Shown here piece after piece: positions 1 through 5,375 of a stretch of DNA of 7,212 nucleotides. Numbering within the stretch: the first letter of the stretch is position 1; each line of letters starts with the position of its first letter. The stretch is taken from the NCBI GenBank assembly GCA_945903655.1, contig CAMDOY010000180.1:1-7212 (forward strand). Reading direction: 5' to 3'. The translations under genes were made by a program, and so were the position numbers. The notes under the pieces were generated by a model, which was not told the origin of the DNA, did not search any database, and worked only from the letters and a program-made list of their open reading frames with translations. Source of the stretch: Rhizobium sp. Q54 (lineage in GTDB: Bacteria; Pseudomonadota; Alphaproteobacteria; Rhizobiales; Beijerinckiaceae).

Positions 1-122
1 CCCGCGACCGCTCCCTCTCCGCCCAGTTCGAGCATACGGTGGCGGTGACGGAAACGGGGGTGGAGATCTTCACCCTCTCCCCCGGCGGCTTGCATCACCC
101 GCCCATCGGCGCGCCTGCGTGA
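1..122 (+). CDS. map: methionine aminopeptidase, 3' end (partial)
   Basis: Only the last 39 codons are in the window (reading frame from base 3, TGA at 120-122). The peptide contains SAQFEHTVAVTETGVEIFTL, the C-terminal signature of type I methionine aminopeptidase; E. coli MAP has a closely similar AQ-Y/F-EHT segment. In that family the Glu of FEHT is one of the metal ligands, and it is present here. The enzyme removes the initiator methionine from nascent proteins in the cytoplasm using a dinuclear metal centre. The short tail after FTLSP (GGLHHPPIGAPA) is variable in the family. The stop codon overlaps the GTG start of radC (GTGA), so the two genes are probably translated from one mRNA. 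Identification rests on a short but characteristic segment. Confidence 0.9.
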   Translation, partial: RDRSLSAQFEHTVAVTETGVEIFTLSPGGLHHPPIGAPA

Positions 123-838
123 CGCGGGGGGCCGACGATCAGGCCCCCCCTCCGGGCCTCGCCGAAGCGCCCCATTACAAGGGTCATCGCGAGCGGCTGC
201 GCAACCGCTTTCTGGAGACGGACGGTCAGGGCCTGCCGGACTACGAAATTCTGGAGCTGCTGCTGTTTCGCTCCATTCCCCAGCGGGATGTGAAGCCCCT
301 CGCCAAGGCGCTGATCGCCCGCTTTGGCTCGCTTTCGGGCGTGCTGGGGGCGCGGCGGGAGCGCCTTACCGAGGTCAAGGGCGTTGGCGAATCGGTCGCC
401 GCCGATCTCAAGCTGGTGGAGGCGGCGGGCCGACGCCTCGCCCGGCAGTCCATTCAGGACAAGCCGGTTCTGGGATCGTGGAAAGACGTGATCGATTATT
501 GCCATGCGGCCATGGCCCATGCGGATCGCGAGACCTTCCGCATCCTCTTCCTCGACAAGCGCAACCATCTCATCACCGACGAGGTGCAGGGGGTGGGCAC
601 GGTGGACCATACGCCGGTCTATCCGCGCGAGGTGATCCGCCGGGCGCTGGAAGTGAGCGCCACCGCCATCATCCTCGTCCACAACCACCCCTCCGGCGAC
701 CCGACGCCCTCCAATGCGGACATTCGCATGACCCAGGACATCATCACCATCGCCGGGCCCATGGGCATTTCCGTCCACGATCACATCATCATCGGCCGCA
801 ACGGCCACGCCAGCCTGCGGGGGCTGAAGTTGATCTGA
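119..838 (+). CDS. radC: RadC family protein (JAB/MPN metalloprotease-like domain)
   Basis: This gene encodes 239 residues from a GTG start that overlaps the map stop codon by 4 bases. The N-terminal third has the UPF0758/RadC helical region (HYKGHRERLRNRF, around residues 19-31, then DYEILELLLF at 41-50). A helix-hairpin-helix-like stretch follows around 83-100 (LTEVKGVGES). The C-terminal MPN/JAB domain (about 118-239) carries the zinc-site motif HNHPSGDPTPSNAD at 188-201 (H188, H190, D201) and a preceding E155. The full length matches the family and no motif is missing. RadC was first named for DNA repair, but that role was withdrawn in E. coli and the true function is unsettled; the fold predicts a metal-dependent isopeptidase-like or nucleic-acid-linked activity. 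The overlap with map suggests translational coupling. Confidence 0.95.
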   Translation: MTRGADDQAPPPGLAEAPHYKGHRERLRNRFLETDGQGLPDYEILELLLFRSIPQRDVKPLAKALIARFGSLSGVLGARRERLTEVKGVGESVAADLKLVEAAGRRLARQSIQDKPVLGSWKDVIDYCHAAMAHADRETFRILFLDKRNHLITDEVQGVGTVDHTPVYPREVIRRALEVSATAIILVHNHPSGDPTPSNADIRMTQDIITIAGPMGISVHDHIIIGRNGHASLRGLKLI

Positions 839-914
839 GGGCCTGCGCTTGCGCGGCGGCGGCTCCCGGCCCATATCGAGCGCTCTGGCTTGTCTTCGTT
901 CCCAAAGGCGTCCC

Positions 915-1460
915 TTGCGCATCTCGGATTTCGACATTCTCATCATCCCCGGCCTCGGCGGCTCGGGCCCCGACCATTGGCAGAGCCGATGGGAGGCCAA
1001 GCTCTCAACCGCCCGGCGGGTGGAGCAGCGCAACTGGGATAGCCCGCGTCTGGAGGACTGGACAGGCCGCATCATCGCGGCGGTGGAGACGGCCCAGCGC
1101 CCCGTGCTGCTGCTCGCCCATTCCCTGGGCGTGACCGCCGTGGTCCACGCAGCCCCCGCCATGCCCCCGAGCGTGGTGCGCGGCGCCTTTCTCGTGGCGC
1201 CGCCAGCGGACTCGGTTCTGGTTGAGGCAGCGGGGCCGGGCTTCACGCCCCTGCCGCGCGAGCCCCTGCCCTTTCCCTCCGTGCTGGTCGCCAGCCGCAA
1301 CGATCCCTTCGCGCCCTATGAGGAGAGCGAGGAGATCAGCTACGCCTGGGGCAGCCGCCTGCTGGATGCGGGCGAGGCGGGGCATCTCAACATGGACTCG
1401 GGCCACGGCCCCTGGCCGGAGGGCCTCATGAGTCTGGCGGGCTTCCTGAAGCAGCTGTGA
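915..1460 (+). CDS. RBBP9/YdeN family alpha/beta serine hydrolase
   Basis: This is a small single-domain alpha/beta hydrolase of 181 residues from the TTG at 915. The start LIIPGLGGSGPDHWQSRW (residues 9-26) is the typical opening of the RBBP9/YdeN (formerly DUF1234) family. The nucleophile elbow is AHSLG (S70). D130 in SRNDPFAP and H157 in AGHLN complete a plausible Ser-Asp-His triad, in the order expected for the fold. The natural substrate of bacterial members is generally unknown. I chose TTG 915 because AAAGG lies 6 bases upstream (904-908) and the protein then begins just before the first beta strand, as in relatives. A further in-frame TTG at 849, preceded by TGAGGG, would add 22 low-complexity residues and cannot be excluded. 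No signal peptide is evident, so the protein is probably cytoplasmic. Confidence 0.88.
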   Translation: MRISDFDILIIPGLGGSGPDHWQSRWEAKLSTARRVEQRNWDSPRLEDWTGRIIAAVETAQRPVLLLAHSLGVTAVVHAAPAMPPSVVRGAFLVAPPADSVLVEAAGPGFTPLPREPLPFPSVLVASRNDPFAPYEESEEISYAWGSRLLDAGEAGHLNMDSGHGPWPEGLMSLAGFLKQL

Positions 1461-1507
1461 CGCCCTTGCGGCGGCCTGCGGGGCTGCTAGGGTGTGACAA
1501 AATCTCC

Positions 1508-1513
1508 GGAGGA
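1508..1513 (+). promoter_or_regulatory. ribosome binding site deciding the FAH-family start
   Basis: GGAGGA lies 4 bases before the ATG at 1518. It is the strongest Shine-Dalgarno match near this gene and favours ATG 1518 over the upstream in-frame GTG at 1494, which has no comparable site. Confidence 0.7.
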
Positions 1514-1517
1514 TCCC

Positions 1518-2453
1518 ATGACGCCTTTCAAACTGCTGACCTATAGCGACGCCTCCGGACAGCCCCGTGCGGGCGTCCAGATCGCGGGCATGGTCCATGA
1601 TGCGGCGCGACTGACCGGCCACGCTGCGGACGCCACCGTGCTGGGCATGATCGAGGATTGGGCAGCCGCCGAACCGCGCATCGCCGCAGCCGCCGCGAAG
1701 GCGGGCGCCGCCACGCAAATCGGCCCCATGAGCGGCCTGACGCCGCTCGCTCCCCTGCTCTACCCGGGCTCCATTTTCTGCGCAGCGGCGAACTACGCCG
1801 ACCATGCGGACGCCATGGCCCGCAAGATGGGCCGCGAGGGCGAGCCGGACCCCAAATCGTTGGGCCTCAAGCCCTTCCACTTCCTCAAGCCCGTGCGCCA
1901 GAGCGTGGTGGGCACTGGTGTGAAGATCGAGTTGCCGGACTTCGCGCAGAAGATCGACTGGGAGATTGAACTCGCCGCTGTCATCGGTCGCCCGGCGCGG
2001 CATGTGTCCGTCGAAAACGCGCTTTCCTATGTTGCGGGCTACACCATCGCCAATGATGTGTCGGTGCGCGACGCGCAATTCATGAAACGACCGAATGTGC
2101 CGGAGGGATCGCTCTTCAAGACCGACTTCATCAGCATGAAGGGCTTCGACAAGAGCTGCATCCTAGGCCCCTGCATCACCCCGGCCTCGCAGATCGGCGG
2201 TCCCGACAATCTCGCCATGAAGCTGTGGCTCGATGACGAGCTCATGCAGAATTCCAACACGGGCAAGATGATCTTCTCCACCGCCGAGCAGATCGCCTAT
2301 CTGTCGGAGCGCGTGACCCTGCTGCCCGGCGACATCGTGCTGACCGGCACGCCGGCGGGCACCGGCGCCGAGCAGGACCGCTTCCTGCGGCCCGGCCAGA
2401 CCATCCGCATGTGGATCGAGAACATCGGCGAGACGCGCAACAAGACGGCGTGA
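1518..2453 (+). CDS. fumarylacetoacetate hydrolase family protein
   Basis: The protein has 311 residues. A short N-terminal domain (about 1-80) precedes the FAH catalytic domain (about 83-303). Visible motifs are CAAANYADHADAM (88-100, with a conserved His at 96), PFHFLKP (119-125), the metal-ligand segment DWEIELAAVIG (147-157, E149 and E151), YTIANDVSVRD (175-185, D180 as third ligand) and the C-terminal LTGTPAGTG (275-283). All expected metal ligands are present, so the enzyme should be active. FAH-family enzymes hydrolyse or decarboxylate acylpyruvate-like or 2-hydroxymuconate-derived compounds with Mg or Mn; the substrate cannot be told from sequence. The final 51 coding bases are one copy of a perfect direct repeat. 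The present stop TGA lies at the repeat edge, so the C-terminus ending KTA may differ from the ancestral one. There is no obvious terminator before the convergent antitoxin gene. Confidence 0.92.
   Translation: MTPFKLLTYSDASGQPRAGVQIAGMVHDAARLTGHAADATVLGMIEDWAAAEPRIAAAAAKAGAATQIGPMSGLTPLAPLLYPGSIFCAAANYADHADAMARKMGREGEPDPKSLGLKPFHFLKPVRQSVVGTGVKIELPDFAQKIDWEIELAAVIGRPARHVSVENALSYVAGYTIANDVSVRDAQFMKRPNVPEGSLFKTDFISMKGFDKSCILGPCITPASQIGGPDNLAMKLWLDDELMQNSNTGKMIFSTAEQIAYLSERVTLLPGDIVLTGTPAGTGAEQDRFLRPGQTIRMWIENIGETRNKTA
2402..2452 (+). repeat. 51-bp direct repeat, left copy (candidate attachment site)
   Basis: The 51 bases here, which encode the last 17 codons of the FAH-family gene up to the first two bases of its stop, are identical to 3230-3280. 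The bases just outside each end differ (C against T on the left, A against G on the right). A perfect repeat of this length flanking a single accessory gene is what site-specific integration at a gene 3' end leaves, with the host gene kept readable through this copy. Confidence 0.9.
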
Positions 2454-2456
2454 GCA

Positions 2457-2531
2457 TCACGTCTGGCTGGCGTCACGGATGGCTGCGGCCAGGACATGCG
2501 GCATCAGAAAGCGCGCCAATTCATCAATCAG
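2457..2531 (-). pseudogene. possible C-terminal remnant of an AbiEii-type toxin
   Basis: Directly downstream of the AbiEi gene, in a different frame and overlapping its last bases, 24 codons read LIDELARFLMPHVLAAAIRD and four more residues before TGA. AbiEii/AbiGii nucleotidyltransferase toxins normally follow AbiEi with a small overlap. From memory, many end in a helical segment with a phenylalanine-leucine-x-proline pattern like the FLMP seen here. The rest of a toxin (about 250 or more residues, with the nucleotidyltransferase site) is missing. The segment is short, so chance similarity is quite possible. It might otherwise simply be non-coding spacer at the repeat edge. Confidence 0.3.
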
Positions 2532-3181
2532 ACATTGACGGTCATGGCGTCGAGATAGGGCTCGACAACCCTCCAGTTTCCAGCCTCGATGGCGTAACGG
2601 GCGATCTGCGCTGGTGTCACTTTGCGTTGGCGCAGCGCTTCCTTCATGCCTTCCAGCGCGACGTTGAGGCCAGTGCTCTTGCTGAAGCGTCGCCCCTCGC
2701 TCCGCCGGTAGCGGAACAGATCAACGATGGTCTTGGCGGGATTGGTGATCGGTACGCTGACGCCTTCAATTGCATGCGTTTCAATACCGGATTGCAAAAC
2801 CTTTTCATGGAAACGCACAAACTCAATCGCAGGGTAAATCACACGCGGCTTGCGGGCGCGCGAACCAATCGCCATCCAGACGCGCGGCGGCATGACGTCG
2901 GTCAGCTCATGAAAGGCGAGGGCGGACACAAGGCAGATCACGCCATTCGGGGCGATCTTGCTCGCCTCGGCCAGGACATGGTTTGCCTGCACGTCGCTAT
3001 CGGCGGATTGATAGAGGCCGCGGCTGAGTTGCAGGATAAGCCCCCTCTCCTTGAGGCGCGCAACGGTCGTGGCTGTGACGCCTGCTTTGGTCATTTCAAC
3101 AGAACGCGCCATGCCACGCTCCCGCAGGAACGCCAGGGCGCGGTCAGCTTGCGAGAGGGGTTGAATGGCCATTCCCGACAT
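2528..3181 (-). CDS. AbiEi family (type IV) antitoxin-like transcriptional regulator
   Basis: The protein has 217 residues. An N-terminal winged-helix region (about 9-58) covers DRALAFLRERGMARSVEM and ends in LSRGLYQ. The AbiEi-type middle and C-terminal domain follows, with VSALAFHELTDVMPPRVWMA (85-104) and PAKTIVDLFRYRR (148-160), patterns recurrent in this family. In known type IV systems AbiEi is the antitoxin and represses its own operon, while AbiEii is a nucleotidyltransferase toxin encoded directly downstream. Here no complete toxin follows: the FAH gene end begins about 75 bases on. The gene may therefore be an orphan that only regulates itself, or may guard against a related toxin elsewhere. 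It lies between two 51-bp direct repeats and has lower GC than its neighbours, consistent with horizontal arrival. ATG 3181 lacks a clear ribosome binding site; ATG 3172 is an alternative start. Confidence 0.85.
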   Translation of the reverse strand: MSGMAIQPLSQADRALAFLRERGMARSVEMTKAGVTATTVARLKERGLILQLSRGLYQSADSDVQANHVLAEASKIAPNGVICLVSALAFHELTDVMPPRVWMAIGSRARKPRVIYPAIEFVRFHEKVLQSGIETHAIEGVSVPITNPAKTIVDLFRYRRSEGRRFSKSTGLNVALEGMKEALRQRKVTPAQIARYAIEAGNWRVVEPYLDAMTVNV

Positions 3182-3182
3182 T

Positions 3183-3229
3183 TGGGAGAAAAAGTTGTAT
3201 AAGTCAATACAATATACAGCATATTATAT
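3183..3229 (-). promoter_or_regulatory. AT-rich promoter/operator region of the AbiEi gene
   Basis: The stretch between the antitoxin start and the right repeat is strongly AT-rich in an otherwise GC-rich window. It contains an inverted repeat at 3195-3212 (TTGTAT, 6-base spacer, ATACAA). On the minus strand, TATAAT (3228-3223) and TATACA (3201-3196) are possible -10 elements, the latter overlapping the palindrome. No convincing -35 was found at the right spacing. AbiEi proteins are known to bind inverted repeats in their own promoters, so the palindrome is a reasonable operator candidate. Confidence 0.45.
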
Positions 3230-3280
3230 CATCCGCATGTGGATCGAGAACATCGGCGAGACGCGCAACAAGACGGCGTG
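3230..3280 (+). repeat. 51-bp direct repeat, right copy (candidate attachment site)
   Basis: This copy is identical to 2402-2452 but detached from the rest of the FAH gene. Read in the FAH frame it continues past the left copy's stop as WDAKCPG and then TAA at 3300-3302. That extra tail may be the original C-terminus displaced by the insertion, or simply flanking sequence. The next 110 bases to the porin gene show no gene and no clear terminator. Confidence 0.9.
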
Positions 3281-3390
3281 GGACGCTAAATGCCCCGGTT
3301 AACCCAACATTAGTCACATTCCAAGGATCGCGACCCGCAAGCTTCGCAATAGGTTAAGATCATCTGGCTCATTCCATCGGGACCAGGCCC

Positions 3391-3999
3391 ATGATCCGCC
3401 TTCATCATATCTGCACTGTCGTCGGCTTGATCCTGACCAGCGGCGCCGTGCGCGCAGCTGATTTCGACCTGCAGACGACGCCCTCGCGGGCCTCTGCGGA
3501 TTTCAGCGGCGTAGGGCTGGGCGTGGATGCGGGCGTGGGGCTGGGCGCTGCGGGCGAGGGGAACGCCTCCGGCGCCATCGGGAGGGCGCATATCGGTTAT
3601 AATTTCCAGGCCAATCGCCTCGTGGGCGGCGCGGAAGCGGACTTTCTCACCTCCGGCATCAAATCCGGCGGCCTTAACCCGACCTCCTTCCAACAGAACT
3701 TCCTGTCCTCCACCCGGGTGAAGGCAGGCTGGGCCTTTGGCGATCTGCTGGCCTACGGAACCGTCGGATGGGCCTATTCCACCTCGAAATTGACGGATCA
3801 AACCGGCTCCTCGAACAAGTCGATCAAGGGAACGGCCTATGGAGCGGGCGCGGAATTCGCTTTGACGCGCAACGCCTTCCTGCGGGTGGAATATCTGCGC
3901 TACGATTTTGGCGCGCAGACCTATGTGACGCCGCTGAACTCCAGGACCATCAGCACGAACACGAACCTGCTGCGCGCGGGCGCGAGCGTGCATTTTTGA
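3391..3999 (+). CDS. outer membrane beta-barrel protein (Omp25/Omp31-like porin family)
   Basis: The protein has 202 residues. It starts with a signal peptide (basic MIRLHH, hydrophobic core about 7-19, likely cleavage after AVRA at 22). The mature part has alternating strand-like segments rich in Gly and aromatic residues, such as GRAHIGYNFQANRLVGGAEAD (starting near 64), TRVKAGWAFGDLLAYGTVGWAY (starting near 108), GAGAEFAL and FLRVEYLRYDFG (163-174). It ends in RAGASVHF, with the terminal phenylalanine recognised by the BAM outer-membrane assembly machinery. This is the pattern of the small 8-strand barrels common in Hyphomicrobiales; the lipid- or host-interaction roles known for some members cannot be assumed here. 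The ribosome binding site is weak (GGGACCAGG before ATG). The stop codon directly abuts a decayed dehydrogenase, so the gene may have been joined to this site by a deletion. Confidence 0.85.
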   Translation: MIRLHHICTVVGLILTSGAVRAADFDLQTTPSRASADFSGVGLGVDAGVGLGAAGEGNASGAIGRAHIGYNFQANRLVGGAEADFLTSGIKSGGLNPTSFQQNFLSSTRVKAGWAFGDLLAYGTVGWAYSTSKLTDQTGSSNKSIKGTAYGAGAEFALTRNAFLRVEYLRYDFGAQTYVTPLNSRTISTNTNLLRAGASVHF

Positions 4000-4000
4000 G

Positions 4001-4495
4001 GCGTCGCCGACGCTCCAACCTGCAGCCCGCGCCGAGGTTGACATCACCACCATCGCTGCGGATGAGGGCGTGCGCGGTTGCTTCTCCATGCCCGCAGGCT
4101 TTGGCGAGGCTGACCTTGACGGCAAGCTCTTCATCAAAACGCGCACCCTGCGTCCGCAGACCGTGCGCGACCTGGCGCCCATGCTCCACGCCAGAGGCGC
4201 CACGATCATGGATTGCCCGGTGCTGGGCACGGCGCCCGCCGCGCAAGGCGGCCACCACTTCGGGCTGGTGGGCGCCGGTCACGCCATGAAGCTAGCTTTC
4301 AATCTGGCCATGGCGAATTTCATCAATATCGTCGGCGCTACCCTCGACATCCGCACCCTGCGCAAGGACATGCAATCGGCTCTGGCGGCGGGCGCCACCA
4401 TGGGCGCAACAACTGCGGCGCTGACCGTGCTCTCGGTCGCCGTGGCTGCAGGCTGGGGCGACCGCGACATCGCGCCCTCATTCGCAATGAATTGA
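4001..4495 (+). pseudogene. decayed 3-hydroxyisobutyrate dehydrogenase-like gene
   Basis: The open frame after the porin stop reads as fragments of the beta-hydroxyacid dehydrogenase (HIBADH/GLYR) family. The part of the Rossmann domain after the dinucleotide loop is present (ASPT, then VDITTIAADEGVR), followed by DLDGKLFIKTRTLRPQTVRDLAP, ARGATIMDCPVLGTAPAA, GHAMKLAFNLAMANF and the C-terminal TLDIRTLRKDMQSAL and VAAGWGDRDIA. Three blocks are missing compared with the roughly 290-residue family: the N-terminus with the GLGxMG NAD-binding loop, about 30-40 residues before GHAMKL, and about 60 after MANF. The usual D-x-S-T catalytic segment reads KTRT. All lesions keep the frame open, so a 141-residue product from GTG 4070 remains possible, but it could not bind NAD normally. 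Deletion sizes are estimates from family knowledge. Confidence 0.75.
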
Positions 4496-4650
4496 CGCAG
4501 AGATTCTACGGCGCGCGCGAACATGAAAAACCCGCTGCGAATGGGGCGGTCGTGTCAAGCGAGGCGATGGACCAGCGAGGGGTCGAGATTACACGTTGCT
4601 GGGATCAAGATCGAACAAATGCCCAGTCCAAGCTCCATACAAAAGCAATA

Positions 4651-4724
4651 ATATGCTAAAAGAATGTATTATTCTGAATAAAGAATCATAAAAGCGCAGA
4701 TTAATACATTCATAAAAAGCATAT
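4651..4724. repeat. bipartite inverted repeat in AT-rich intergenic DNA
   Basis: The 298 bases between the pseudogene and the next gene hold no recognisable gene. Their right half is very AT-rich. Within it, ATATGCT (4651-4657) and GAATGTATTA (4662-4671) are matched in inverted order by TAATACATTC (4702-4711) and AGCATAT (4718-4724). This gives 7 plus 10 paired bases around a 4-versus-6-base internal loop and a 30-base centre. The centre has a smaller nested hairpin, ATTCT/AGAAT (4671-4675 with 4682-4686). No poly-T tail follows, so a plain terminator is unlikely. It could be a regulator site for the downstream operon, an RNA structure, or a scar of a small element. Confidence 0.6.
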
Positions 4725-4793
4725 CCGCTTGCGGGACTCGTGTTTTTATTGTTACCAATTTGTCCTGCGAAACGTGTGGGGACAATAGATCGC

Positions 4794-5375
4794 GTGGAAG
4801 CAACATCAGAAGTTGATCTTAACAAATCCGACGCGCCCGATCCTTCGTCCGCAACGCGGCAGGGGACCGATTATGGCGCATGGATCTTTGTCATCACCGT
4901 GGTCCTTTCGTTGATCGCCATCGCCCTCCTGGCGCGCAACATATTCTCGGCGGCGCAGCATCTGGAAAGCGCCAAACGCAACGCCGAGACCGTTGCGCGC
5001 GTGCTGGCTGATGTGGGCGTGAAGCGAAAGGCCGGTCAAACGGAAGTCGCGGAGTGCCAGACGCGTGCTGAAGACCCCAGCAAATTGACATGGGGTCCTT
5101 GCTGGGACGGGATCGCGAAACTGCCGGAGATCGCCAAGCTTGCGAACGCGATGCAACCCGCAAATCCGATTTTTGGCCCCCCTTGCGACGGTTCTGAGGA
5201 AAGCATCGGCCGCATCGCCATCGAAAAGGGCACGCCCTGGTTCTCGGCTGGCAACACCGGCGTGACCTTCGCCGCCAGCGATGGCGAAGATTCCATTTTA
5301 ACAGAGACCCCCCTGCGCGTGCAGGTCTGCAACCGTTGGGGCGAGGCCGTCAAAGTCCAGGAGATCAAATTTTGA
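4794..5375 (+). CDS. unrecognised single-pass membrane protein coupled to the ion channel
   Basis: I do not recognise a family. From GTG 4794 the protein has 193 residues: a polar N-terminus (1-28), one hydrophobic helix (about 29-47, WIFVITVVLSLIAIALLA), a helical charged stretch (48-80) and a C-terminal region with four cysteines (88, 103, 131, 179). The cysteines could form disulfides if this part is periplasmic. However, basic residues follow the helix (R48, K61, R62, K77-K79), so the topology is uncertain. The stop overlaps the TTG start of the channel gene (TTGA), implying translational coupling and a likely joint function, for example an accessory subunit. GTG 4794 is favoured by GGGGA about 11 bases upstream; GTG 4776 or 4740 would add 6 or 18 residues. 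The AT-rich inverted repeat lies just upstream of the operon. Confidence 0.75.
   Translation: MEATSEVDLNKSDAPDPSSATRQGTDYGAWIFVITVVLSLIAIALLARNIFSAAQHLESAKRNAETVARVLADVGVKRKAGQTEVAECQTRAEDPSKLTWGPCWDGIAKLPEIAKLANAMQPANPIFGPPCDGSEESIGRIAIEKGTPWFSAGNTGVTFAASDGEDSILTETPLRVQVCNRWGEAVKVQEIKF
5359..5363 (+). promoter_or_regulatory. ribosome binding site deciding the channel start
   Basis: AGGAG lies 8 bases before TTG 5372, inside the end of the upstream gene. It supports initiation at the TTGA overlap rather than at the earlier in-frame TTG at 5336. Confidence 0.7.

Larger units (their letters stand above)
2402..3280. mobile_element. small putative integrated island carrying an AbiEi antitoxin gene
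   Basis: A unit of 828 bases (repeat to repeat) lies between two perfect 51-bp copies of the FAH gene 3' end. Its cargo is one minus-strand antitoxin-like gene, a possible toxin remnant and an AT-rich promoter, with visibly lower GC than its neighbours. No integrase, transposase or short terminal inverted repeats are seen, so it would be a non-autonomous or internally deleted element. Transposon target-site duplications are much shorter than 51 bp, which argues for tyrosine-recombinase-type integration or homologous capture. This is inference from the repeat layout. Confidence 0.5.

Noticed and set aside
95..1300. 401-codon minus-strand open frame opposite radC and the hydrolase
   Set aside because: It spans two well-supported plus-strand genes and their spacer, and the product shows no family pattern. 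It is a shadow of high GC content.
1005..2078. 357-codon minus-strand open frame opposite the hydrolase and FAH genes
   Set aside because: It crosses two genuine genes on the other strand with no recognisable domain or ribosome binding site.
2411..3202. 263-codon plus-strand open frame across the island
   Set aside because: It is antisense to the AbiEi gene, which has clear family motifs. The plus-strand product has none.
2402..3280. Insertion-sequence or transposon insertion with target-site duplication
   Set aside because: The direct repeats are 51 bp, far longer than usual target duplications, no transposase is encoded, and no terminal inverted repeats are seen at the inner edges.
3310..4230. 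306-codon minus-strand open frame opposite the porin and pseudogene
   Set aside because: The porin on the plus strand has a signal peptide and a terminal Phe, while this frame gives an Arg/Gly-rich shadow product.
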